A stretch of 64,000 nt of DNA from Symbiodinium microadriaticum (lineage: Eukaryota > Sar > Dinophyceae > Suessiales > Symbiodiniaceae). The notes beneath the pieces are model-generated. The model did no database searches, was not told where the DNA came from, and saw only the letters and a list, made by a program, of their open reading frames with translations. The DNA is taken from the NCBI GenBank assembly GCA_001939145.1, contig LSRX01000433.1, forward strand, positions 314,600-378,599, in the 5' to 3' direction. The position numbers and the translations under genes were made by a program. Positions 1 through 10,111 of the stretch are shown here, in pieces (positions within the stretch are counted from its first letter, which is position 1; the number at the start of each line of letters is the position of its first letter).

Positions 1-2
1 TG

Positions 3-3000
3 CCCATCGGTTGCGCCACGCCAGACGCTCCGGTATTATGTTGGAGGCAGTCGCTTCCTAATAAGCCCCGAACGAAAGCGAAGACACCTAGGTCACTGCC
101 CAAGCCTTTCAGGTTGCAACAGCTGTTTTTCGGGATGATACACTGTCTGCTTGGGTTCGGACATCTACCTACCTGTCCTTTGTTGCCACATGCAAGTCTG
201 TATACAGCTGTGTGGATTCTACAGCCTGATGCTGTAGCTGCAATGGCCAGGCCGGAAGCCACTGGAGAACCCGTCGGCTTGCCGCCCTGGGACATAGAGC
301 CCGAACCCCTAACCTCCCAAGTCGGTTTAGGCCAGCCTCCTCTGCCCTGGGCCGATGAGGATCGTACAGTACGTGCTTCAGCCACCTTCTACATGGGCGA
401 ACTCCCTTGGCAGCCAGACCCGCCCCCTACTTCAAGTGAAGCACAGTGGCTAGGTGTCTATGTTTACACGCCACACTATCAGCCGGTCGAGTTTGCCATC
501 AAAGCCCATAAACACGAAGGGGCCAGACCCATTCTTGACGCCATAGTAGACTGTGCTCCAGGTACACCAGACCGACTTTTTCAGTGTGCGGTTCCGGTTT
601 CGCCTCAACGATACCCGGGCTTTTTCCACGTGCTTCGCTACCCCAGCATCATAGGTGGGCTCGCTGAAAGCTGTGTTGCTGTCATCCTCGACCTCACCCG
701 TGTCGGAGGTCGATACTTCGCAACGGTTCTTCCCAAACACTTGGAATATCACAGCTTGCTTGCCTTCCTCAAACCCCTCGCAGGTACAGGTGAAGGTGAC
801 ATGTGTCTCTTCATAGGGGCACGAACCAGACCTTGGCCCTCGGTCGCAGAGGTTGTGCTCAGACATGGAGATGCTATCACAGTCTTCTGGAATCCTCCAG
901 ACCACTATGCTTGCCTCCGAACAGAAGAGCTCTTCCGCGGCACGGATCCTTGGGGTTCCATGCAGGCCTTCTCCCGTGCAGGCAGAACAGTTTCCGTTGG
1001 TGTGCTATACCAGGACCAAAGATATAGCATCCCCAGGGATCAATTGCTTGGGCCTTCTCTCGACCAGTCAGTTTTGGCCTCCCTGCGTTTGGACCCTGCC
1101 AGTGTAATCACATGCATTTTCCCTACAGAGGGTTTGGAGATTCAGGGACACGCATGCTCCACTGCTGTGGCCATAGCGGACAAACCAGTCCACCCGTTAA
1201 ATGCTCCGCCTGCGCAGAGGCAAGACATCTTCACTTACTGTGACCTGCGGCCACTCGGAATGCGTCCCAGGTGCCTCCGCACTAATGTGCCCGCCATACA
1301 CCTGCCTACGCTCGCCTCGGATCTGGGCATCCACCTGCCCCCTGCTTTCCGTCTTGGGGTTGTAGGAGGTTACAGACGTGGCGACACTGTCAGGTTGAGA
1401 GGCAACACCACCTTGATGTTTTTCGCCGAGGAAGTTGATTCAGGCGATTCTTCTTCGGACTCTCATGCCCCTCCTCCACCCCAAGCCAGCCCGGCCCCTT
1501 CAGGGCCTTGGGAGGATGAAGTTGCAGCACCTCCTTCCATGCCTGATGCCACCTGGGAAGATGCCGTAGAGGAAGCTACTCATTCTGCTGCGATTCCCCC
1601 AGAACAACAGCCCATTGCTGCCACTATCGATCCACAAGCTGCAAATCAGATTTTTTGGGAAGCTGAACTCAGCTCCTTCGGGCTCCGATTTGCGCCCCCG
1701 GATGCTTCAGGCTCAGTCTATGTTGTACCCGACAGTCAGCCTTCTTCTTCGACACCGGTTACAGCTTTCGTCTTTGCGCCAGATTTTCAACCGGAGCGCC
1801 TGCAACTACAGCTTCCACTTCCTTGCAGCGTTTCAGAAGCTCAGGCGGTAGTCAGCAATGCAAGGCGAGGTGATGTCAGCATGTACTTTCCTGACTTGTG
1901 GCCTGCCACCCCACAGCCTTTTGCGGACAAGCTTGTCTTCGTTGCAGCCCCTTCGTGGCTTTCAAATCGCGTTGTTGTCTTTTTCGATTGCCGAAGGATC
2001 GATGGCACATTGTTCTCCTGCATAGTGCACCCTCAGCTGCGGCCAGGATCATTGCTTCTCGCGGCAGGCCATCGATGTTCCGCAGACATCGACATTTACG
2101 CTCATGGCCTGGTACGGCCTTTGCCTTCAGATCAGCTTGTTGAGCTAGTTCCAGGCATGCTCCTCACACTTGTACCGGCGGGATGTGGAGCCCCCGCCAC
2201 CAGCGACTTGGCCAGCAGGCTCCTTGCTGCTGACGGTTTTGAGCCGGATGCTCTTCTGCCAGAACCACATTCCTCCGCACGCCTGCACTATTTTGTCCTC
2301 ACTGATGGCATGCCTAGTTTGTTTGTCACAGACGCAGCCCAAGATCCCACTCTTTATGAGGACATTGCCAGGCATCTGTCAAGTGCTGTACATCTCACAA
2401 CCTTTGTTGTGACAAACCCAGCAGTTACCAACGGAGCCCTGCGAGGTCTGCCCATCCAAGGTGTCATCCTTGCCACCCAGAAGTTGCTCCGACTGCCTTA
2501 CCCTCCGGCCAGGGAGCGCGAAGACAGACAAGTTCTCTTCTTGGATTGCAGGCTTGTGCTCCAGAGTTTCCTCTGGCTTTTGCTGGATGGGCCCTATGTT
2601 CGCGTTCAGGAACTTGTCAACCTGTTCCAGAGCAATTGCCCTACTGGTCACATAGTGTCCATTATCGGAGCCCCTACCCGTAATTCCGCACAAGGTGCTC
2701 TCTTTTATGTCCCAGATGGCACTTTGCTTTCTGTGTCCTTTGTCGAAGACTTTTTCCCTAGCGACCATTCTGGACATAGCCCACCTTTCAATGGTCCAGG
2801 TGACGACCATACTGACACTTACGACGGGCCATCGCCGGACTCCGGGGACACGGGTGCCTCCTTTTCCAGAAGCCAGCTGCCAGCACGACCTTCAACTTCT
2901 GTACAGCGAAATAGGAGCCGTACGCCCCCACCTAGTACAGCCCTAGTGCTGTCAGGTACTTTTGGTAGCCCTGGGTCTCGCTACCATTCAAATGTGACGC

Positions 3001-6000
3001 CTGTCCAGGTAGACATGTGGCCAACCAGTTTCCAGCACGACGCCCTAGTTGAGGGCACCTGGTTGGTCACCCCTACCACCTGGTCATATGTGTTTGCGCC
3101 ACAATTTGCTGTACTCTTGGCCATTTTCGGCTCCGATTCAGCTGCCCTTTGTCGGCAACTACTCAGAGAACACGCGCTGCAGCAGCTTCACACTTCCCCC
3201 GCGCCAGACCGTGGAAGCCTCGCAGACATTGGGCTGCCTGCTTGTGTTTTCCCTGCCCCCCTCAGGTCGAGGCTCGAGGATACCGCAGCTGTTGAAACTG
3301 CCAGTGACAGCACAGACCCCCCGGAGCAGCTCCTGGTGCGTGCAGGCTTTGCGTTGTTGACCCCAGAGTTTTGTCATGAGACACTTGTGCTCGATGTTCT
3401 CATTCCTCAGCCCCTCCAAGAAGTACTTGACCTAATTGAGGTTTGCCGCGACGCCGCTCGCAAGCAAGCCTTTCCGCGACTTGTCCCTATCTACCCACAG
3501 CCAGACATTTGTTGGGGCGCCTTGCTCGCTCTTCCGTCTTGGCCCTGTCGTGCTGCTGTCATTTGCGTCAATACCTTCACTCTGCAAGGTACTCTTTTCG
3601 CCGTCGTGGCACCACAAGTCGTGGACAGGTACAGGCTCCTTTTGCTCGCTGGTTTGCCGCTTGCCGCACCGGTCAACATCTTTGGCCCACGCAGTGTCTA
3701 CCCTCTCGCGGACGGAGAGGAACTCACTTTACACACTGGCGACTGCGTCACTTTCTGTGCACCAGGCGTGAGCCCAGATCCCAAACTTTCCTTCGCGGAT
3801 CTGTTGCGTACGCACTTGCCATGGTCCAATTCGCCCCCTTTCCCAGTGCCACCTGCTGACCCAAAGTATTGCGTGGTGTCAGACAATGGCCATTGTGGTT
3901 TTAAGCTCCTGCCTGAGAGATCAATGTATTACAAGGCCGATCTCGCCCAACTGCTCCATTTACAGCCTTCTCTCCTCGCTTTACAGCCTGCTGTCCCCAG
4001 CATCTGCAATGCAGCTGACTATGGACAGCCGTGTGCCACGGTCGTTGCCGTCGGCGAAAGCCACAGACAGGCCTCAACAGACTTTGAGCAGGTTGGAATG
4101 TTGGATTGTAGGCAAGTGCTCTCAGGCTGGCATAGGCTGGTTACCCGTACAGGCTGGATTTCACTTGAGCCCATCAAGGAAGCACTATCCCTGCAAGCCC
4201 CTACAGGATACATTGTTCACTTTGAAGGCTGCCCGCCCCACTGGACTTGGACTTGGCTTGCTTCGGGGCAGGTCCTCGTGGTTTCCTTTGTTCCCGACAC
4301 CAACGATGGAAGTTTACCCGCCAGGGATGTGCCATCCTCCACCGTCCTCTCAGATGTTTCGGCAAGTGGAGTTAGTGCAAATCCCTTCGACTCGGATACC
4401 CGACCGCGGCCAACCGTGTCCATGCGGGATACACAGAGTCGGCCCGCCTCGACATCCCGTCGCTCAACGGCCAGAGGTTCAGCCAGCTCTTGTGTTGCCC
4501 AGAGGAGCCGACTGCGCCATCTACTCTTCGCAGCCATGCTGGTGCAGTCCCGAGGTATACCGCAGTCTTGTGCAGAACCATCACTGCCAAAGGTACCAGC
4601 CCTATATAGGCCAGTCCCTACCCCCCTGCGTAACTCCTGTACCTGGTTTGGACCCACCTTGAATGTCTTCGATGCAGAGCCTGACTCTCTTGGGTCTGCC
4701 GGGTCATCCAGTTTTGGCCTAGACGAACTGTCCGCAGTTTCTCCTTCGCCCCTCTTGGATGTACACTCGTGGTCTTTCACCACACTCTTGCAAGAAGCCG
4801 TCGAAGAGCCCTCTTGCCAAGCCATGTTTCTCGCGGCTACCTTATTAGAGACACTTTTCGAAGTCTTAGGACACAATCACCATGTAGTTTACGATGACCT
4901 CCAACCGCCGCCTTCACAAGCGCCAAGACAGCTCGTGCTTGAGGACATCATACCACTGTCTGCTTTTCAGCGACAATGCTTGGCTCTCGACAAGGAGCAC
5001 CCTCATTCTGCTGCCAGCCCCACTGGTGCAGACTGGCTTGATAATGATATCAACCACGTTCTTCACAACAGCAGCATCTCTTTGGAGCTTCGTACCGCTT
5101 TCCTCAACATGCTATTTTGGCATCAAGAGGGTTGCCCTCGGCCTGAGTCCCTGCATGTGTATACGGACGGATCGGCATCATTTGATCCCAGTGACCTCAA
5201 ACCAGCTTCTTGGGCCTTTGCCGTTTTTGCCTTAGTGAAAGGTCAGGCTCTTTTCATTGGGTATGCGGCGTCCGTTACTGAGCCACCTTGTTCACCGTAC
5301 TGCATTGGCGAGCAGACTGATGATGCCCTCACTGGCGAACTTTTGGCTGCTTGCTGGAGTCTGGGCTGGGCTGCCCAGTTTGCTCCAGCCTTCGGGGTTT
5401 CTGTAGAATTTTTCTACGATTCTCAAAGTGCTGGCGGAGGTGTCTTTGGCTTGTCCGGCCCGCCCACAGGCAAGCACCCGGCGTCATATGAGCGCCTGAC
5501 CTCGTTTGCAATTGCTCTGCGTCATTATGCAAGCACGAGAGTTCACATACTCCACAACCACGTTCAGAGCCACACTGGCCATCTTGGTACTGAGCTCGCA
5601 GATGCACTTGCCAAGACTGCCAGATATATTGGCGCCTTCCATGCAGATAGCCTGCTCCCCCTGTGGATCCCCAGATTCGCCAGGCATTGCCTTAAGGACT
5701 GGGCTTGGGCCATGGTGCCTGGCCACGTCGATCTCCCCAGGCCATTTGCTTTCGAAGCCGAAGCACTACTTGCTCAGTCCGTACGACCAGTTCCGCATGC
5801 TGCGCCCACCATGGGCTTGCATACGACCAGACTTTCCGAGGCTGAAGCCACCTTCTCCCTCTCTTTCGTCAGCTTTAATGCCCTCACGCTGCGAGAGCCA
5901 TCTGCCAAAGGCAAAACAGTCACACCAGTTGGCATGCGCCTCATTGGGCGTAAAGCAGTACTCAAGCATTCGCTTGGAGAGGTAGCCCCGCATATCGTCG

Positions 6001-8780
6001 GACTCCAAGAAACTAGGCTACACGTCTCAGAGTGCCAGCCCGACTCTGACTACTACGTCTTTAACGCTGAAGCTGATGATCGGGGGGTAGGTGGGTGTTC
6101 CCTCTGGATCTCAAAAAGTCGGCCTTATGGGCGTTGCGGAGGTCTCAATCTCCTCTTCCAGGAAAGAGATGTCACTGTCGTCAGTACTTCTCCTAGACAC
6201 CTTACTGCGAACATCCTCACTCCCCGACTAAGGTTGCACGTTCAGGTTGTCCACGCACCATCTGTTCCCACCGCCGGGGTAGATGCCGTGCGCGCTTTCT
6301 GGGCGGCGCGGGCATCAGATCTTGCGCGTAGGCCAGGTGGCGCCGATTACGTGCTACTTTGTGATGCCAATGCCAGGCTAGGCAGCACAGTGTCTCTGCA
6401 CGTCGGAGACCAGCATGCCGACCAGGAAAATGAAGCGGGCACACTCTTCCACGAATTCCTGTCCAGGGTCTCTGCTTTTGTGCCATCCACATTCGCAGAG
6501 TTCCAGCAAGGGCCAGGCGAGACATGGTGCTCTCCCACTGGACATTGGTCCCGAATTGACTACCTCGTGCTTCCCCTGGCATGGCAAAGTTTCGAGCTTT
6601 GTGCGCGTACGTTGCCTCTTGTGGAAGTTTTGCAACGTCGGGACGACCACGTCCCCGTGCATTTACGTGCAGCTTTTGCCAGAAGAACGCCTGCAACCTC
6701 TTACACGCAGAACGTTCGCAAAGCTGTACGTCCCACACTTCCACAAACATCGCAGGAACGTTTGCGCGTCCGCAATCAGTTTGCGCTGGTTCCAGTTCAG
6801 CCATGGCTTTTGGATGCCGACACGCACCATCGTCAGCTTACTGATTCATGGAAGCAGCACTGCATTGAGGACACCACGCCCAGTGCGCCGCAGGTCACAC
6901 AACCTTTTCTCATGGAGGATACACTTGCTGTCATCCACCTGCGCAAGGCCCTGCGCGCTTATTTGCGCCAGGAAAGAGATGCACGCAGCCATAGGTGGCT
7001 GCTCATTGCTTTTGCGGCCTTTCGACTTACTATTGTCCCTGCGGTCTTTCAGCCCTCAGCGCTGCAGGCCGCCGACTCATGGCTGAAGTCACTTGATTAC
7101 AGTGAAGCACAAGCCCTCTGTGCACTGCAGCTCTCTTGCAAAACCATCCGGCGGAAAGTTGCCGCCGACCGGTCCGCATACCTCGCCCACCTCGCAGAGC
7201 AAGCTACCTCCTGTCAGTTGAAAGACCCACGTGCGCTCTTCCAGGCCGTCCGCAAAGCTTTTCCCGAAGCCAGAGCTTCGCGCCGAAGCGCCTTTAAGCC
7301 GCTCCCAGCCCTCTTGCTTGAAGACGGGTCCAGCGCCACGACCCAGGAAGAACGTAATGAAGGTTGGCGTGCGCACTTCGCAGCACAAGAGGCAGGGGTT
7401 AAAGTTAGTCCAGAGGAGTACCATGCACACTTCGATACCTACACCAGGCGGACGCCCTGGCGCTTTGACATACAAGCTGTCCCAACTTTGCGACAGATTG
7501 AAGGAGTAGTTCACTCCCTCCAAAGCCGCAAGGCCGTCGGTGCAGATTCCATCTCTGCCGAACTCCTCCGAGCGGATGTACCCTCAACATCCAGGCAACT
7601 CTTACCCCTGCTTGCCAAGTCCGCCATCAAAGCCTTCGAACCCGTAGTCTTCCGAGGAGGAGACCTTTTCCTCCTAGCCAAACGAGCTTCCAAGGTTTTG
7701 GGATGCGAGGCCTATCGCAGCATCCTCATCTCTTCGGTACCTGGGAAGGTCTATCATAGATGCCTTCGCCAACAGCTCGTACCGGCTTTCAACAACACAA
7801 AGCATCCCTTCCATGCCGGCATTTCTGCAGGGCAAGGCATAGAGCTCATCTCCATTACTGCCAAGACCTTCTTTGCCATGCACAACACAGCAGATACCTG
7901 TGCAGCTCTAATTTTCTTTGATCTGAAGGCGGCCTTTTATCAGGTTGTACGCCAGGCACTCGTCGACACATGTGAGAGCGACGCTGGCATGCTGGAGCTC
8001 TTCAAGCGACTCGATCTCCCGCCGGCAGCTATTGATGAGCTGCGCCACAAATTGTCTCAGGTCCTTTTGCTTGAAGAAGCGGGAGTATCCGAGCATTCCC
8101 GCATCCTCATCTCAGACCTCTTTCAGGGGACCTTCTTCAGGCTCACCACGGATAGCATTGTTACCCTTACGGGACGTGGTACCAGGCCAGGTGACCCAGC
8201 GGCTGATCTTCTCTTCGCTTTCACCCTTTCAGCGTATGTTAAGTCAGCACTCGTAGCTTTGGAAGCCCAGGGACTCCTAGCTGATGTCCAATGTGAGGCC
8301 TCACGCCCTGATTGTATTCCCCACCAGGGGCCGGTGTCGCTCCACTGTCCCGCCTGGGCGGACGACTTCTTCTTTCCACAAACAGGACCCTCCTTTTCTG
8401 TCCTGCTGCACCGTGTTCGAGCCTCCACAGCACTTCTCACAGCACATGCGTCCTCTTTAGGCATGACTGTCAAGTTTGGAGTCGATAAGACAGCAGTTCT
8501 GCTCCCAGCAGAGCTTTTGGCTCGTCACAGCAACCTTCTTGATCGTGATTCGGAGGGTGCTGTTGGTCTACTCTTCACGGATGAGGTCAAAGCAGCCACG
8601 TGCTTCCTTCCTGCAGTGCATACCTATCGCCACCTCGGTGGAATCCTGACGTCAGACTCCAATCCCTCCCCTGACCTACACTTCCGTTTTTTGCGCAGTG
8701 CATGGGAGTGGTGCGACCCCTCCGAAGAAGGTTGTTCGGTGCACAGCGTTTTGACTTGGATGTCCGCAGGCTCTTATTGA
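3..8780 (+). CDS. LINE polyprotein: N-terminal repeats, RNase H, EEP endonuclease, reverse transcriptase
   Basis: Numbering counts the TTG at 114 as residue 1; the frame is open upstream to base 3, so the true start is off the window. Residues ~115-1400 hold three diverged copies of an unknown module. RNase H (~1680-1840) shows VYTDGS (D1685), TGELLAACW (E1742), FYDSQS (D1769) and GTELADA (D1830), so all four metal-binding acids are present. The EEP nuclease (~1918-2185) shows SFNALTL (N1922), LQETRL (E1966), CDANARLG (D2084, N2086), SRIDYLV (D2149) and RRDDHVPV (D2178, H2179), a complete catalytic set. The reverse transcriptase (~2440-2860) shows GADSISAELL, FFDLKAAF (D2603), GRGTRPGDP and WADDF (D2750, D2751), the active-site box. 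The frame stops at 8780 shortly after a conserved-looking YRHLGGILTSD, while the expected continuation lies in the next frame. That is a one-base frameshift at a T6 run, either real or an assembly error. Confidence 0.88.
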   Translation, partial: PIGCATPDAPVLCWRQSLPNKPRTKAKTPRSLPKPFRLQQLFFGMIHCLLGFGHLPTCPLLPHASLYTAVWILQPDAVAAMARPEATGEPVGLPPWDIEPEPLTSQVGLGQPPLPWADEDRTVRASATFYMGELPWQPDPPPTSSEAQWLGVYVYTPHYQPVEFAIKAHKHEGARPILDAIVDCAPGTPDRLFQCAVPVSPQRYPGFFHVLRYPSIIGGLAESCVAVILDLTRVGGRYFATVLPKHLEYHSLLAFLKPLAGTGEGDMCLFIGARTRPWPSVAEVVLRHGDAITVFWNPPDHYACLRTEELFRGTDPWGSMQAFSRAGRTVSVGVLYQDQRYSIPRDQLLGPSLDQSVLASLRLDPASVITCIFPTEGLEIQGHACSTAVAIADKPVHPLNAPPAQRQDIFTYCDLRPLGMRPRCLRTNVPAIHLPTLASDLGIHLPPAFRLGVVGGYRRGDTVRLRGNTTLMFFAEEVDSGDSSSDSHAPPPPQASPAPSGPWEDEVAAPPSMPDATWEDAVEEATHSAAIPPEQQPIAATIDPQAANQIFWEAELSSFGLRFAPPDASGSVYVVPDSQPSSSTPVTAFVFAPDFQPERLQLQLPLPCSVSEAQAVVSNARRGDVSMYFPDLWPATPQPFADKLVFVAAPSWLSNRVVVFFDCRRIDGTLFSCIVHPQLRPGSLLLAAGHRCSADIDIYAHGLVRPLPSDQLVELVPGMLLTLVPAGCGAPATSDLASRLLAADGFEPDALLPEPHSSARLHYFVLTDGMPSLFVTDAAQDPTLYEDIARHLSSAVHLTTFVVTNPAVTNGALRGLPIQGVILATQKLLRLPYPPAREREDRQVLFLDCRLVLQSFLWLLLDGPYVRVQELVNLFQSNCPTGHIVSIIGAPTRNSAQGALFYVPDGTLLSVSFVEDFFPSDHSGHSPPFNGPGDDHTDTYDGPSPDSGDTGASFSRSQLPARPSTSVQRNRSRTPPPSTALVLSGTFGSPGSRYHSNVTPVQVDMWPTSFQHDALVEGTWLVTPTTWSYVFAPQFAVLLAIFGSDSAALCRQLLREHALQQLHTSPAPDRGSLADIGLPACVFPAPLRSRLEDTAAVETASDSTDPPEQLLVRAGFALLTPEFCHETLVLDVLIPQPLQEVLDLIEVCRDAARKQAFPRLVPIYPQPDICWGALLALPSWPCRAAVICVNTFTLQGTLFAVVAPQVVDRYRLLLLAGLPLAAPVNIFGPRSVYPLADGEELTLHTGDCVTFCAPGVSPDPKLSFADLLRTHLPWSNSPPFPVPPADPKYCVVSDNGHCGFKLLPERSMYYKADLAQLLHLQPSLLALQPAVPSICNAADYGQPCATVVAVGESHRQASTDFEQVGMLDCRQVLSGWHRLVTRTGWISLEPIKEALSLQAPTGYIVHFEGCPPHWTWTWLASGQVLVVSFVPDTNDGSLPARDVPSSTVLSDVSASGVSANPFDSDTRPRPTVSMRDTQSRPASTSRRSTARGSASSCVAQRSRLRHLLFAAMLVQSRGIPQSCAEPSLPKVPALYRPVPTPLRNSCTWFGPTLNVFDAEPDSLGSAGSSSFGLDELSAVSPSPLLDVHSWSFTTLLQEAVEEPSCQAMFLAATLLETLFEVLGHNHHVVYDDLQPPPSQAPRQLVLEDIIPLSAFQRQCLALDKEHPHSAASPTGADWLDNDINHVLHNSSISLELRTAFLNMLFWHQEGCPRPESLHVYTDGSASFDPSDLKPASWAFAVFALVKGQALFIGYAASVTEPPCSPYCIGEQTDDALTGELLAACWSLGWAAQFAPAFGVSVEFFYDSQSAGGGVFGLSGPPTGKHPASYERLTSFAIALRHYASTRVHILHNHVQSHTGHLGTELADALAKTARYIGAFHADSLLPLWIPRFARHCLKDWAWAMVPGHVDLPRPFAFEAEALLAQSVRPVPHAAPTMGLHTTRLSEAEATFSLSFVSFNALTLREPSAKGKTVTPVGMRLIGRKAVLKHSLGEVAPHIVGLQETRLHVSECQPDSDYYVFNAEADDRGVGGCSLWISKSRPYGRCGGLNLLFQERDVTVVSTSPRHLTANILTPRLRLHVQVVHAPSVPTAGVDAVRAFWAARASDLARRPGGADYVLLCDANARLGSTVSLHVGDQHADQENEAGTLFHEFLSRVSAFVPSTFAEFQQGPGETWCSPTGHWSRIDYLVLPLAWQSFELCARTLPLVEVLQRRDDHVPVHLRAAFARRTPATSYTQNVRKAVRPTLPQTSQERLRVRNQFALVPVQPWLLDADTHHRQLTDSWKQHCIEDTTPSAPQVTQPFLMEDTLAVIHLRKALRAYLRQERDARSHRWLLIAFAAFRLTIVPAVFQPSALQAADSWLKSLDYSEAQALCALQLSCKTIRRKVAADRSAYLAHLAEQATSCQLKDPRALFQAVRKAFPEARASRRSAFKPLPALLLEDGSSATTQEERNEGWRAHFAAQEAGVKVSPEEYHAHFDTYTRRTPWRFDIQAVPTLRQIEGVVHSLQSRKAVGADSISAELLRADVPSTSRQLLPLLAKSAIKAFEPVVFRGGDLFLLAKRASKVLGCEAYRSILISSVPGKVYHRCLRQQLVPAFNNTKHPFHAGISAGQGIELISITAKTFFAMHNTADTCAALIFFDLKAAFYQVVRQALVDTCESDAGMLELFKRLDLPPAAIDELRHKLSQVLLLEEAGVSEHSRILISDLFQGTFFRLTTDSIVTLTGRGTRPGDPAADLLFAFTLSAYVKSALVALEAQGLLADVQCEASRPDCIPHQGPVSLHCPAWADDFFFPQTGPSFSVLLHRVRASTALLTAHASSLGMTVKFGVDKTAVLLPAELLARHSNLLDRDSEGAVGLLFTDEVKAATCFLPAVHTYRHLGGILTSDSNPSPDLHFRFLRSAWEWCDPSEEGCSVHSVLTWMSAGSY
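459..4310 (+). repeat. Three tandem diverged copies of an unknown module in the LINE N-terminus
   Basis: Read as protein, three blocks share an order of landmarks: about 459-1450, 1757-2765 and 3325-4310. Each first half has a hydrophobic stretch, an aromatic/proline turn, then a GTLF-like strand (RYFATVLP, GTLFSCIV, GTLFAVVA) followed by a GD/PG motif (HGDAITVF, PGMLLTLV, TGDCVTFC). Each second half ends in a DCR-like box (YCDLRPLG, FLDCRLVL, MLDCRQVL). Copies two and three also share PTGHIV/PTGYIV and LLSVSFV/VLVVSFV. Linkers are rich in Ser, Pro and Asp. I do not recognise the fold. It sits where LINEs keep an ORF1-like nucleic-acid-binding region, but that role is a guess. The alignment was made by eye. 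Confidence 0.6.
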
Positions 8781-9922
8781 GGTCACTTGCAGTTTCCAAG
8801 TACGTACATACTGCAGCTGCACTTTCCCTGCACGCCACGTTGCATCGCCGACACTGGGAACGACAGTATCTTTCCGTTTGGAGAGTGCTCACAGCCCGCC
8901 ATGCAGTGGACACCCAGGTGCATTCATATGAGGTTCTAAGAAGGGCACAAGCACCACATCCAGCACTAGCCCTTGCTCAGGCTCGTGCACAGTGCTTACG
9001 CAAGTTGTTCACCGTAGGGCCTGCAGCCCTCCTTGCCCTACTTTGGGATCACTGGCAGCTTCGCAGATCCAATGCCTGGCTGGCTCAGCTTGATGAAGAT
9101 GTGCGATATGTGGCAGTTTATTGTCCGAACGTCCTCAATTGTCTTGGGACTGCGCCGTATGTACCTGCACTGCTGGATTCCTTTGCCAGCGAGCCTTCGT
9201 GGTGGCCCTCGCAGGTTAAGTCAGCCATCAAGCAGTTCTTGCAGGACCTTGACAAGTGGAAGGAGTCTCAACATCTTCTCCCACACCGAGGTGTTGTCAC
9301 GGCAGCTGCTTCTGCAGAGTACGCTTGCTATCTCTGCCAGAGTGTTTTTCCCCTCAGGAAACATCTGCACGCCCATCTTGCACGGGCACATCGCATTTTC
9401 AGCCCAGCCAGGCATTACGCCATTTCAGAAGTGTGCTCAGGGTGCATGCGCAAATATTCAAACGTTGTGCAAGCTCAGCAGCACCTGAAAAGGTCCCCAC
9501 AGTGTTTGCTCCACTGTCTCTACAGCTTCAGGCCATTGACGGTTACCGAGATTCATGAGCTCGAGGCTTCCGTCAAAGCCACCACCAAAGCTGTCAGAGG
9601 CGGTAAGTGGCAGAGGTACCAGCCCCTAGGGCCTCCCAGGCGTGTCCCTATCACCCTAGGACCGCGCATCCCTGCTGGGTATGAGCGCGGCGTCGGTACC
9701 AACCACCCCCAGGAGGAACACGAAGCCGTCCTCTCGCAACTCGGTCGACCCTTTCAACCGCTGGCTGCCCACACTGTTTGGGTCCGCGATTTTGTGGCGG
9801 GACGTAGCAAAGAAGGGACCAGGACTGCAGGCCGGCCATTTTGGCTAGCCCGACCGTTTCACCCAGAATTTAATGCATGCATTTTTGGGAAGCGTCTCCC
9901 CGCGCCTCAACACGAGGCCTGA
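8702..9922 (+). CDS. LINE C-terminal part with two zinc fingers (frame-shifted continuation)
   Basis: This is the downstream continuation of the LINE protein in another frame. It overlaps the end of the long frame by 79 bases. It begins as RT-thumb-like sequence (MGVVRPLRRRLFG, then a helix-rich Leu/Ala region) and carries a C2H2 finger at ~209-235 (CYLCQSVF followed by HLHAHLARAH) and a second Cys/His cluster at ~245-272 (CSGCMRKY, then HLKRSPQC). C-terminal fingers in LINE proteins are thought to bind the template RNA or the target DNA. The last ~130 residues are basic and proline-rich. The ATG at 8702 is unlikely to be a real start, since the sequence reads as a direct extension of the RT. 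It ends in TGA at 9922. An independent second ORF is less likely. Confidence 0.8.
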   Translation: MGVVRPLRRRLFGAQRFDLDVRRLLLRSLAVSKYVHTAAALSLHATLHRRHWERQYLSVWRVLTARHAVDTQVHSYEVLRRAQAPHPALALAQARAQCLRKLFTVGPAALLALLWDHWQLRRSNAWLAQLDEDVRYVAVYCPNVLNCLGTAPYVPALLDSFASEPSWWPSQVKSAIKQFLQDLDKWKESQHLLPHRGVVTAAASAEYACYLCQSVFPLRKHLHAHLARAHRIFSPARHYAISEVCSGCMRKYSNVVQAQQHLKRSPQCLLHCLYSFRPLTVTEIHELEASVKATTKAVRGGKWQRYQPLGPPRRVPITLGPRIPAGYERGVGTNHPQEEHEAVLSQLGRPFQPLAAHTVWVRDFVAGRSKEGTRTAGRPFWLARPFHPEFNACIFGKRLPAPQHEA

Positions 9923-10111
9923 GACACGACATTCCGCTCAGAATCAGAATCAGAAACCCAAAACCCAATTCAAATTATCAAGGCCCCTATACTACATCAT
10001 GAATTTCCAAACCCGGACAAAGCCAAGCCCTGGCCCCAACTTCCACAATGCCAAGTTCCGTCATGCATGATCCTCCGCCATGCATCCCCGGAACCTGCTC
10101 ACGTAATATCT

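Noticed and set aside
4217-4876. 219-codon minus frame and other long frames (for example plus 6415-7086) inside the LINE
   Set aside because: They are shadows of the long plus-strand LINE frame, which carries complete catalytic motifs; the shadows have none.
9826-9846. GGCCATTTTGGCT resembling the dinoflagellate spliced leader
   Set aside because: It is in frame inside the LINE C-terminal coding part (GRPFWLARP) and diverges right after the match; chance is more likely.
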